From Alphaproteobacteria bacterium (GTDB lineage Bacteria > Pseudomonadota > Alphaproteobacteria > Micropepsales > Micropepsaceae): DNA of 7,501 bases. Position numbers and translations under genes: made by a program. Positions 1 through 6,932 of the stretch are shown here, piece after piece. The stretch is taken from positions 1 through 7,501 of the forward strand of contig JAPLPI010000201.1 in NCBI GenBank assembly GCA_026400305.1, written 5' to 3'. Each line of letters starts with the position of its first letter. Position 1 is the first letter of the stretch. Below the pieces are notes generated by a model. The model did not search any database. It was not told the origin of the DNA and saw only the letters and a list, made by a program, of their open reading frames with translations.

Positions 1-458
1 ACCACCGCCTGCTTGTCCAGCACGATGTTGGCACCGCGTTCCTTGACCACCTGCTGTAGGATGGGTCCCAGCGCATCTTCCATCGCTTTTTGCCCCTGGG
101 CGAAAGCGGCCTTGAGCTGCTCGTCCTTGCGCTGGGCGGCGCCCTGCAGCGACTGCGCCCTGGCCTGGAAAGCCGCCAGTTTCTTTGCCTTCAGGTCGGG
201 CGCCATAATGGCGACCTGCTGCTGCAGCGTGCGCTCCTCGGCCTGGATCGACTTGGCCTGGCCGGACAGTTCGGCCTTGGCCTGGTTGGCGGCGGCCTGC
301 ATCTGCCTCTGGATGTCCTGGCCCACCTTGGAGAAACGCAGGATGTCGGAACGGTTGATCACCACGATCTTGGGCTGTGGCGGATCGGCCAGGACGGGGG
401 TGATGAAAACGCAGGCCGCGAAACCTGCCAATGCGAGGGTGCGGAGAGTTCTGGTCAT
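1..458 (-). CDS. skp: Skp/OmpH-family periplasmic chaperone (partial, 3' end off window)
   Basis: Periplasmic holdase that binds unfolded outer-membrane proteins after Sec export and hands them to BamA (family knowledge). The frame opens with ATG at 458 and stays open to the window edge, giving 152 codons with no stop. Residues 1-24 look like a Sec signal peptide: an Arg-containing N-terminus, a hydrophobic stretch rich in Ala and Leu, and a V-L-A cleavage site before DPPQPK. Residues 30-36 (KIVVINR) form the first core strand. Residues 45-130 are polar, rich in Gln, Lys and Ala, and look like the long coiled-coil tentacles. GANIVLDKQAV near the edge matches the late core strand of OmpH/Skp proteins. 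The gene starts 1 nt after the bamA stop, with an AGGA 7 nt before the ATG, so it is probably co-translated with bamA. About 20-50 residues are likely missing. Family assignment rests on architecture and position; the exact symbol is less certain. Confidence 0.88.
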   Translation of the reverse strand, partial: MTRTLRTLALAGFAACVFITPVLADPPQPKIVVINRSDILRFSKVGQDIQRQMQAAANQAKAELSGQAKSIQAEERTLQQQVAIMAPDLKAKKLAAFQARAQSLQGAAQRKDEQLKAAFAQGQKAMEDALGPILQQVVKERGANIVLDKQAV

Positions 459-459
459 T

Positions 460-2904
460 TTAGTATCCTGTAGCAGTGCTGAAGTGGATGATCTGGGCTC
501 TATCATAGCTTGTTTTCATGTAAGGCAGGCCAAGGTCGATCTGGACCGGGCCGAAGGGCGATTTCCAGCTGACGCTGATGCCGGCAGAGCCGCGGAAGGC
601 CAGATTGTCCCGCACGCAGGTGCCGATGCCGGAATATTGCGCGCCGGAACAGACGCGGCCGCCGCTAAGATTGTCCAGCCGGCCCATTGTGCCGAAATCG
701 GTGAACAGCGACAGGCCGATGCCGTAGCTTTCCGGCAGCAGACCGGGGAACTTCAGCTCGGCGCTACCGATGGCGCGAACCGTGCCGCCCAGCGCGCCTG
801 TGTTGCTGGGCGCCACGATGTCGCGCGGGCCGATGCCGGCCAGGGCAAAGCCGCGGAAGGTGTCGCCGCCGTCGAAGAAGCGGTTATTGAAGGGTACCAG
901 CGAACCGTCATACCCGGTGATGTAGCCGAAGCGCCCGGTAAGGCTGGACACCATCGCGCCATCGAACAACGGCGCATAGGTGGCGGCTGTGGCGCCGGTC
1001 TGGATGTATTTCAGGTTGCCGCCAAAGCCCGAAAAACTCTGGCTGATGGAGAAGGCCGAGCCGGTGGTGGGCTTACGGATATCGTCCAGGTCGTTATAAG
1101 CATAGGCAAAGCCGAAGGACGAACCGTGCAGCGAACCGGCCGCTAGCTGCACGTCCAGTGGCGCGCCGGCATAGGGGCGCACTTGCTGGATCTGGTAGGT
1201 GTAGTTTACCGATACCGAGCTATATTCGGAAATCGGGAAGCCGAGCCGCAGCACCGCCGCGGAGGTGTCGCTCTGATAGGTCGCTTGGTCAAATTTGGTC
1301 TGGGTCTGGTAGATGTCAAAGCCCGCGGCGAGTTCGCGGTCCAGGAAATAAGGCTCGGTGAAGCTGAACAAGGCCTGCTTTGTGATGTAGGAGGCCTGCA
1401 GACTGACGCGCAGACTTTGGGCGCGGCCGAACCAGTTGGAGTCGCTGTAGCTGACTTCGCCGAGCAGCGAGGTGTAGGAGGAATAGCCTAGGCCAACCGA
1501 CAGCGCGGCGGTAGACTGTTCGGTGACATTAACGGTCAGGTTCGTGCGGTCGGGCTGGCTGCCTGGCACGTTCTTGACGTCGACATCTTTGAAGAAGCCC
1601 AGGCCCCGGATACGGCTGCGCGAACGGTCGATCAGCACGCGGCTGAAGGCGTCGCCTTCCTGCAGGCGGAACTGGCGGCGGATCACCTTGTCCAGGGTGC
1701 GCGTGTTGCCCGCGATATTGATCTTTTCGATATAGACCCGCGGGCCCTGCTCGATCTCGAAGCCCAGGTCGATTGTGCGGGCCTTGGGATCGCGCTTCAG
1801 GCGAGGATGGACCTGGGCGAAGGCATAGCCCTTGGTACCGGCCGAATTTGTCAGCGCATCGATCGCCTTCTGTACTACTTCCTGGGAATAGATGTCGCCG
1901 GTCCGGGCGTCGATCAGCGGGCGCAGCTGGGTCCCCGGCAGTTCGCGGATCTTAGACTCGACGAAGATCTTGCCGAAGCGATAGCGGACGCCCTCGTCCA
2001 CCGTGAAGTTGATGTAGAAGCTCTTGCGGTCCGGCGTCAGGTTTGCCACCGCGCTCAGAACCTTTAAGTCGGCATAGCCGCGATTGATGTAGTAGCGGCG
2101 CAGGGACTCTCGGTCGAACTGCAGACGGTCGGGATCGTAATTGTCGTTGCTGGCCAGGAATTTCCACCAGCGGCTTTCCTCTGTGGCGATCTGGCCCTTT
2201 AGCGTGTCGCTGTCATAGATCTTGTTGCCGGTGAAATTGATCTTGCTGACGCCGGTGGTGGGGCCATCGGAGATAGAGAAGATCAGGTCGACACGGTTCT
2301 GAGGACGCTGGATGATCTGCGGATCGACGCGGGCAGCAAACTTGCCGTTGCGGCGATAGAGCTCGATGATGCGCTGGACGTCGGCCTGGATCTTGGCGCG
2401 GGTGAAGACAGCACGCGGCTTGATCTGCACTTCCTTTGTCAGGTCCTTGTCGGACACCTTGGAATTGCCCTCGAACACCACCTGGTTGACGATCGGATTT
2501 TCGGTGACTCGAATGGTCAGCGTGCCGGTGGCGCCGTCGAAATTGGTTTTCACATCCGAGAACAGGCCGGTGGTGCTCAGCGCCTTCAGCGCCTGGTCGG
2601 TTTCGGCCGGCGTGTAGGTGTCGCCTTCGCGCACACCGACATAGGTCAGGACAGTGCCCGGCTCGACGCGCTGGGTGCCGCGCACCACAATATGCTGGAT
2701 GATGCGAGGCGCCTCGGGAGCGCCGGGAACACCCGGCTGGGCGGGGGCGACAGTGGTCTTTGCGGCCGACACAGCATTCAATTCCTGGGCGCGTTCGGCT
2801 GCGCCGGGGCGGATCTGGCCCATGGACGGACCGGACGCTAACGCCAAACAGAGTCCGGCCGAGGTCGCGCGCAACAACCTGCTTCTAAGGCGCAAAATCC
2901 GCAT
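460..2904 (-). CDS. bamA: Outer membrane protein assembly factor BamA
   Basis: Central subunit of the BAM complex, which folds and inserts beta-barrel proteins into the outer membrane. The 814-residue length is normal. Residues 1-29 look like a signal peptide (basic start, then LCLALASG). A Pro/Ala-rich linker follows to about residue 66. Five POTRA repeats follow at roughly 67-135, 136-212, 216-303, 306-386 and 389-462, each with the usual hydrophobic strand and G-N or G-x-R turn. The Omp85 barrel fills 465-814. It contains SNWFGRAQ (489-496), FTEPYFLDRE (514-523), the loop-6 signature FRGF (683-686; VRGF in E. coli) and the terminal SPFGP strand region (782-786). The protein ends in Tyr, an aromatic residue as expected for a barrel's last strand. 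A Cys pair (752, 763) lies in a predicted surface loop. ATG 2904 is the only reasonable start: an in-frame TAG lies 24 nt upstream. No clear Shine-Dalgarno precedes it; an AGG directly abuts the ATG. Confidence 0.97.
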   Translation of the reverse strand: MRILRLRSRLLRATSAGLCLALASGPSMGQIRPGAAERAQELNAVSAAKTTVAPAQPGVPGAPEAPRIIQHIVVRGTQRVEPGTVLTYVGVREGDTYTPAETDQALKALSTTGLFSDVKTNFDGATGTLTIRVTENPIVNQVVFEGNSKVSDKDLTKEVQIKPRAVFTRAKIQADVQRIIELYRRNGKFAARVDPQIIQRPQNRVDLIFSISDGPTTGVSKINFTGNKIYDSDTLKGQIATEESRWWKFLASNDNYDPDRLQFDRESLRRYYINRGYADLKVLSAVANLTPDRKSFYINFTVDEGVRYRFGKIFVESKIRELPGTQLRPLIDARTGDIYSQEVVQKAIDALTNSAGTKGYAFAQVHPRLKRDPKARTIDLGFEIEQGPRVYIEKINIAGNTRTLDKVIRRQFRLQEGDAFSRVLIDRSRSRIRGLGFFKDVDVKNVPGSQPDRTNLTVNVTEQSTAALSVGLGYSSYTSLLGEVSYSDSNWFGRAQSLRVSLQASYITKQALFSFTEPYFLDRELAAGFDIYQTQTKFDQATYQSDTSAAVLRLGFPISEYSSVSVNYTYQIQQVRPYAGAPLDVQLAAGSLHGSSFGFAYAYNDLDDIRKPTTGSAFSISQSFSGFGGNLKYIQTGATAATYAPLFDGAMVSSLTGRFGYITGYDGSLVPFNNRFFDGGDTFRGFALAGIGPRDIVAPSNTGALGGTVRAIGSAELKFPGLLPESYGIGLSLFTDFGTMGRLDNLSGGRVCSGAQYSGIGTCVRDNLAFRGSAGISVSWKSPFGPVQIDLGLPYMKTSYDRAQIIHFSTATGY
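466..469 (-). promoter_or_regulatory. Shine-Dalgarno site of the skp-like gene
   Basis: On the minus strand an AGGA lies 7 nt before the ATG at 458, inside the last codons of bamA. It is the best-formed ribosome binding site in the window and fixes the start of the skp-like gene. Confidence 0.6.
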
Positions 2905-2949
2905 CCTAAGTTTCGGCCAACTCGTCTATGGGGCGCGGAGGCCCAGTTT
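2905..2949 (-). other. rseP-bamA intergenic gap with a small hairpin
   Basis: This 45-nt gap is the longest space between chosen gene ends in the window. Reading the minus strand, GGGC (2944-2941) can pair with GCCC (2934-2931) around a 6-nt loop, a 4-bp stem. No U-tract follows, so it is not a convincing intrinsic terminator. I see no recognisable -35/-10 pair. A promoter for bamA could still lie inside the 3' end of rseP. Confidence 0.35.
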
Positions 2950-4089
2950 TCAGAAAAGATTCAACCGAACCAGGTCATTCCAGGTCGTCAGGAGCATCAA
3001 CCCCAACACCAAAACCAGCCCAAGCCGAAACCCGACGTCCTGGGCCCGCTCACCGAGCGGGCGCCCCAAAACAGCTTCGAATCCATAGTACAGAAGATGC
3101 CCCCCGTCGAGGAGCGGAATCGGAAAAAGATTGACCAGTCCGATGCTTACAGAAAGGAAAGCCACCAGCCGCAAGAGGGGCCGGAAGCCGAATTCAGCCA
3201 CTTTCCGGGTGATGTCGGCGATCCCCACCGGACCGTGCAGCTGCTGGACGCTGGCCTTGCCGGTGACGATCTGGCCGATGCCGACCAAGGTCCCGCGGAC
3301 GATGTCCACGGTCATCCCGCAAGCCGCCCCGAACGCGGTGACCGGATTGTAGGTGTGATGGACCAGCTGCGCCTTGGGGGAAGGCTGCACGCCGATGACA
3401 AAGCGTTCCTCGCTCCCGCCCAGGCCGTCGGCAGACTTGGTCATCCGGGGGGTGACCCACAGCTGCACGCGCATGTCATCGCGCAGCAGGCTCATCTGCA
3501 AGGTCTGGCCGCCGCCGGTGGAAATGATCTCGGGCAACTGCTGGAAATCGGTGATTTGGACATCGCCGATCTTAGTCACCCGGTCGCCGGTACGGATGCC
3601 CGCAACGTCAGCCGCGCTACCCTTGACGACCTGGCCGATCAGGGGACCGATGGAGGTGTGGCCGCTGTACAGGAGCAGTCCGGTCAACAGCACGATGGCA
3701 AGGACGAAATTGGCAAAGGGACCGGCCGCGGCCACGGCGGCGCGCTGGCCGACCGGCTTGAATGCCAGCATGCCTTCTTTCTCCACCGCGCTCAGATGCG
3801 AGGTATTGCGATCCGGCGTGGACGCCGAATCGGCATCGCCGGCGAACTTCACATAGCCGCCAATCGGTAGGGCGCAGAGCTTCCAGCGCGTGCCGCTACG
3901 GTCGGTGAAGCCAAGCAATTCTGGTCCGAAGCCGATGGAAAAGACATCGACCCTTGCCTTGAACAGGCGCGCCACTAGGAAGTGGCCCATCTCATGCACG
4001 AAGACCACGACCGTGATGTAGAACAGGAAGGCCAGTGCGCCGCTGGGCGTTGATATCCAGTGAAAGAGACCGCGCATCGTATCCAGCAT
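2950..4089 (-). CDS. rseP: RIP metalloprotease RseP (site-2 protease family, M50)
   Basis: Zinc intramembrane protease that cuts membrane-spanning substrates after a first-site cleavage. In E. coli it degrades anti-sigma factor RseA, and homologues also clear signal-peptide remnants; the substrate here is unknown. Counting from ATG 4089 the protein has 379 residues. The active-site HEMGH is at 32-36 in the first membrane helix (about 18-44). A second hydrophobic segment (about 117-142) leads into a PDZ domain at about 148-213. The third zinc ligand is Asp328 in NLFPIPLLDGG (320-330), and a final helix spans about 350-368. Only one PDZ domain is evident; E. coli RseP (450 residues) has two, and short forms are usual in Alphaproteobacteria. 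ATG 4089 overlaps the dxr TGA by one base and has a GGGA 4 nt upstream. In-frame GTG 4092 and TTG 4110 are possible but less likely starts. Coupling to dxr is likely. Confidence 0.95.
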   Translation of the reverse strand: MLDTMRGLFHWISTPSGALAFLFYITVVVFVHEMGHFLVARLFKARVDVFSIGFGPELLGFTDRSGTRWKLCALPIGGYVKFAGDADSASTPDRNTSHLSAVEKEGMLAFKPVGQRAAVAAAGPFANFVLAIVLLTGLLLYSGHTSIGPLIGQVVKGSAADVAGIRTGDRVTKIGDVQITDFQQLPEIISTGGGQTLQMSLLRDDMRVQLWVTPRMTKSADGLGGSEERFVIGVQPSPKAQLVHHTYNPVTAFGAACGMTVDIVRGTLVGIGQIVTGKASVQQLHGPVGIADITRKVAEFGFRPLLRLVAFLSVSIGLVNLFPIPLLDGGHLLYYGFEAVLGRPLGERAQDVGFRLGLVLVLGLMLLTTWNDLVRLNLF

Positions 4090-5282
4090 CACGTCCCAAC
4101 TCTCTGACAAATTTCTTCGGCCACCACGCGAGCGAGCGCATCGGTGCCCAGCACGCTTTCCAGATCACCCGCCAAGCCGTTACCGTCCATGTCGCGGTCC
4201 ATCGTAGCGGCGACGATCCGCGGAATGTCCAGGAAGCCGATTCGGCGGTCCAGGAAGGCCTGCACCGCGATTTCGTTGGCGGCGTTCAACACCGTGGGCG
4301 CCATACCGCCGGAGCGCATAGAATCGATGGCCAGGTTGAGCGCGGGGAAACGGTCATGCGCGGGCGGATGGAAGACCAGGGTGCCCAGCGCGGCCAGATC
4401 CAGCCTGCGCGAGGGAGACGGGATGCGACGCGGCCAGCCCAGCGCATGGGCGATCGGGGTGCGCATGTCCGGCGCCGACAGATGCGCCATGGTGGTGCCG
4501 TCCTCGTAAGACACAAGGCAATGCACGATGGATTGGGGATGCACCATCACCGCCAGTTTTTCTGGCGGCAGAGCGAAGAGGAAATGCGCTTCGATCAGCT
4601 CCAGCCCCTTGTTCATCAAGGTGGCACTATCGAGGGATATTTTGCGGCCCATCGCCCAATTGGGATGGGCGACGGCCTCTTCCACCGTGGCGGCGCGCAT
4701 GCGCTCCAGGCTCCATTCGCGGAACGGCCCGCCCGAGGCGGTGATGGTGACCAGATCGGCCTCGGAGGCGTCACCTGAACCCAGCACCTGGAAGATGGCG
4801 TTGTGTTCGCTGTCCACCGGCAGTACGGAAGCGCCGGATTTTTCCATGGCGTCGCGGAACACAGCGCCGGCCGCCACCACGCATTCCTTGTTGGCCAGCG
4901 CCACCACCACGCCGCGGCGGATGGCAGCCAGTGCCGGTTCGATCGCCGCCGCGCACATGATCGCCACCATGACGAAATCGGACGGACGGACAGCGGCCCC
5001 GATCACCGCCGCCCGGCCGGCGGCGGCTTCTACGCAGGTGCCGGCAAGACCCGCCTTCAGTTCGGCCAGGTATTTCTCGTCGCCGATCACCGCCAGCCTG
5101 GGCGTCATCGCCTTGGCCTGCTCGATCAGCAGCTTGACGTTGTTGCCGGCGGTCAGCGCCACGATGGGCATCGCATCGGCACCATGCAGCTTGCGCACAT
5201 GGGCGATCACATCCAGCGTGTTGACGCCGATGGAGCCAGTGGAGCCCAGCACCGTCACCTTGCGCGCCAGGACATCGGCCAT
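4089..5282 (-). CDS. dxr: 1-deoxy-D-xylulose 5-phosphate reductoisomerase
   Basis: Cytosolic enzyme of the MEP isoprenoid pathway that converts DXP to 2-C-methyl-D-erythritol 4-phosphate using NADPH and a divalent metal; it is the fosmidomycin target. From ATG 5282 the protein has 397 residues, the usual length. The Rossmann motif GSTGSIG is at 13-19 and LANKE at 129-133. Metal-site residues Asp157 and Glu159 lie in PVDSEHNA (155-162). The flexible substrate loop HPNWAMG is at 206-212, and Asn224, Lys225 and Glu228 in LMNKGLE complete the active site. All expected catalytic residues are present. The stretch before LANKE reads CAAAIEP where the family commonly has GAAGL-P. ATG 5282 puts the nucleotide-binding strand 8-12 residues from the start, as is typical. 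An in-frame GTG at 5327 overlaps the cdsA stop (GTGA) and has a G-run 6 nt upstream; it would add 15 residues. ATG 5282 has no clear ribosome site, so the start is uncertain. Confidence 0.95.
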   Translation of the reverse strand: MADVLARKVTVLGSTGSIGVNTLDVIAHVRKLHGADAMPIVALTAGNNVKLLIEQAKAMTPRLAVIGDEKYLAELKAGLAGTCVEAAAGRAAVIGAAVRPSDFVMVAIMCAAAIEPALAAIRRGVVVALANKECVVAAGAVFRDAMEKSGASVLPVDSEHNAIFQVLGSGDASEADLVTITASGGPFREWSLERMRAATVEEAVAHPNWAMGRKISLDSATLMNKGLELIEAHFLFALPPEKLAVMVHPQSIVHCLVSYEDGTTMAHLSAPDMRTPIAHALGWPRRIPSPSRRLDLAALGTLVFHPPAHDRFPALNLAIDSMRSGGMAPTVLNAANEIAVQAFLDRRIGFLDIPRIVAATMDRDMDGNGLAGDLESVLGTDALARVVAEEICQRVGT

Positions 5283-5323
5283 GGGCGGCAATTCATCGAA
5301 AATTCTGGTGGCCGCAATTGCCT

Positions 5324-6196
5324 TCACGCGCGGCCCCCGAACAACGGATTGAGATGTAGCCCAAACACCAGCAGCGCCAGCACGCAGCTGGCAACGAACA
5401 TGGAATCCATACGGTCCAGAACGCCGCCATGGCCGGGGATCAGGCCACCGGAATTCTTGGTGCCGAAGCGCCGCTTGACCAGACTTTCGAACAGATCGCC
5501 GCCATGGGCAAAAAAGCTGAAGACAAAAGCAAACTCCATTGCCAGAAGCGAGTTGAACCCGAAAAAGGCGATATAGGCCGCGAACACCACCGCCGCGGTG
5601 ATGCTGCCGCCAATGGTGCCGGCCCAGGTCTTGCCGGGAGAAATACGCGGCGCGATTTTCTTGCCGCCGATCAACTTGCCGAATATCAGCGCGCCGGTAT
5701 CGCTGGCCCATACGATCAGGAACAGGCCCAGCACCACGAGCGCGCCCTGGGCCGGGAAAATCCGCAGGCCCACCAGCGCCAGCGACGGCAGGCCGATGTA
5801 GAGCACCCCGCCGGCATGCCAGAGCGGATTGTCCTTGCGCTGCTGCGCCATCACGAAAGCGGAGACGGTGCCGATGGCAAGGAACACAAAGGCCGCCGGC
5901 ACCACCTGCAGCACCAGGGCGGTGACGGCGCAGGCGATGGACGCGACGGTGATGATGGTCTGGAGATGCATGGGCAGATGATCAGCGACCGCGCGCTGGG
6001 TAGGGCTGCGCACCAGCCGATGCCATTCCCGCGCCGCCAGGAGGGCCATGACCACGGTGACGACGGCGAACCACTGGGCGCTGTAGAACACTAGGGCGAT
6101 GGCGATAATCGCCAGGAAGAGGCCGAACAGCACGCGCAGGAAGGTCTCGCTTCCGCTGCGCAGGATATTGCCGGGATGAGACTGCGTCATGCTCAC
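5324..6196 (-). CDS. cdsA: Phosphatidate cytidylyltransferase (CDP-diglyceride synthase)
   Basis: Integral inner-membrane enzyme that makes CDP-diacylglycerol from CTP and phosphatidic acid, the branch point for all major phospholipids. The 290-residue length fits the family. Several hydrophobic segments are visible, for example about 18-54, 80-115, 151-164, 195-228 and 264-280. The WASDTGA stretch (163-169) and SPGKTWAGTIGG (186-197) match conserved CTP-transferase regions. GDLFES (233-238) leads into the signature block KRRFGTKNSGG then PGHGGVLDRMD (241-264), with Asp261, Arg262 and Asp264 intact. The signature normally reads Lys-Asp where this protein has Lys247-Asn248, encoded AAG-AAT. 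The chosen GTG at 6196 overlaps the uppS stop as GTGA; an ATG two codons later (6190) is an equally plausible start giving 288 residues. Neither has a strong Shine-Dalgarno, consistent with translation coupled to uppS. Confidence 0.95.
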   Translation of the reverse strand: MSMTQSHPGNILRSGSETFLRVLFGLFLAIIAIALVFYSAQWFAVVTVVMALLAAREWHRLVRSPTQRAVADHLPMHLQTIITVASIACAVTALVLQVVPAAFVFLAIGTVSAFVMAQQRKDNPLWHAGGVLYIGLPSLALVGLRIFPAQGALVVLGLFLIVWASDTGALIFGKLIGGKKIAPRISPGKTWAGTIGGSITAAVVFAAYIAFFGFNSLLAMEFAFVFSFFAHGGDLFESLVKRRFGTKNSGGLIPGHGGVLDRMDSMFVASCVLALLVFGLHLNPLFGGRA

Positions 6197-6927
6197 GCCA
6201 CGGATTCCGAATCCAGCGCGCCAAAGCGGCGTTCGCGGGCCGCGAACTGCTCCAGCGCCGCGGTCAGGGTGGCGCGGTCAAAATCCGGCCACAGCGTGTC
6301 GAGGAACAGGAGCTCGGCATATGCCGATTGCCAGAGCAGGAAGTTAGACAGCCGGTACTCGCCGCTGGTGCGGATCACTAGGTCCGGTTCGGGCAGCGCG
6401 CTGGTGAACAGGCGCGAGGCGAACAGTTCGGGGGTGATGGTTTCGGGATCCAGCCGCCCGTCCTTGGCGGCGCGCGCCAGCTCCTGCACGGCGGCGACGA
6501 TCTCTTCCTTGCCGCCATAATCGAAGGCGAAGGTCAGGTTCATGCCGGTATTCTTCACCGTGCGGCTTTCCGAATCCTGGATCATCTGCTGGATATCGGA
6601 GGCGACGCGGCCACGATGACCAATGATCCGCATACGGACGTTACGCTCGACCAGCTCGTCCATGTCACTGCGAAAATAGGCGCGGAACAGGCCCATCAGC
6701 GCGCCCACTTCGGTCTTGGGTCGCTTCCAGTTTTCCGAGGAGAAGGCGAACAGGGTCAGGTTTTCCAGCCCCATGTCGCAGCCGGCGCGCACCGTCTCGC
6801 GCACCGCGCTCATCCCGGCATAATGCCCGGCCTCGCGCGGCAGATAGCGATTCTTCGCCCAGCGTCCATTGCCGTCCATGATAATGGCGACATGCTTGGG
6901 AAGGTGTGAAGGCGTTTTCTCCGGCAC
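6193..6927 (-). CDS. uppS: Undecaprenyl diphosphate synthase (cis-prenyltransferase)
   Basis: Condenses farnesyl diphosphate with eight isopentenyl diphosphates to make the C55 carrier lipid precursor for peptidoglycan and surface polysaccharides. It acts at the cytoplasmic face of the membrane. The 244 residues match the family. The hallmark IIMDGNGRWAK is at 15-25 with catalytic Asp18. GHYAG is at 34-38 and FSSENW at 62-67. RTSGEYRLSNF (186-196) supplies the diphosphate-binding Arg186 and Arg192, and Glu205 and WPDFD (213-217) complete the active-site end. DYGGK (136-140) differs from the commoner NYGGR. The start is GTG 6927, 5 nt after the frr stop; no clear Shine-Dalgarno is seen, only an AGG about 11 nt upstream. 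The product of Dxr, two genes downstream, ultimately feeds this enzyme. Its stop overlaps the cdsA start. Confidence 0.96.
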   Translation of the reverse strand: MPEKTPSHLPKHVAIIMDGNGRWAKNRYLPREAGHYAGMSAVRETVRAGCDMGLENLTLFAFSSENWKRPKTEVGALMGLFRAYFRSDMDELVERNVRMRIIGHRGRVASDIQQMIQDSESRTVKNTGMNLTFAFDYGGKEEIVAAVQELARAAKDGRLDPETITPELFASRLFTSALPEPDLVIRTSGEYRLSNFLLWQSAYAELLFLDTLWPDFDRATLTAALEQFAARERRFGALDSESVA

Positions 6928-6932
6928 TCTGG

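Noticed and set aside
411..458. Possible lipoprotein signal (FAAC at residues 13-16) in the skp-like protein
   Set aside because: The Cys comes too early in the hydrophobic stretch and the -3 residue is Phe; a better signal peptidase I site (V-L-A before Asp25) follows.
13..1146. Long plus-strand open frame (377 codons) antisense to skp and bamA
   Set aside because: It overlaps two clearly conserved genes, its translation is low-complexity (Ala, Gly, Arg), and it resembles no family. It is a by-product of GC-rich codon use on the other strand.
5008..5027. GC-rich near-palindrome in dxr
   Set aside because: It is not an exact inverted repeat and is explained by consecutive Ala, Gly and Arg codons of dxr.
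5283..5711. Extension of the dxr frame upstream to 5711, giving 540 residues
   Set aside because: The added part is Arg/Gln/Trp-rich, lies inside cdsA, and has no DXR homology; the enzyme family starts near residue 144 of this frame.
3097..6094. Several plus-strand open frames of 220-274 codons antisense to rseP, dxr and cdsA (for example 3097-3870, 4528-5352, 5429-6094)
   Set aside because: All lie wholly opposite recognisable genes and have Arg/Ala/His/Gly-rich translations without domains; mirror frames of GC-rich coding DNA.
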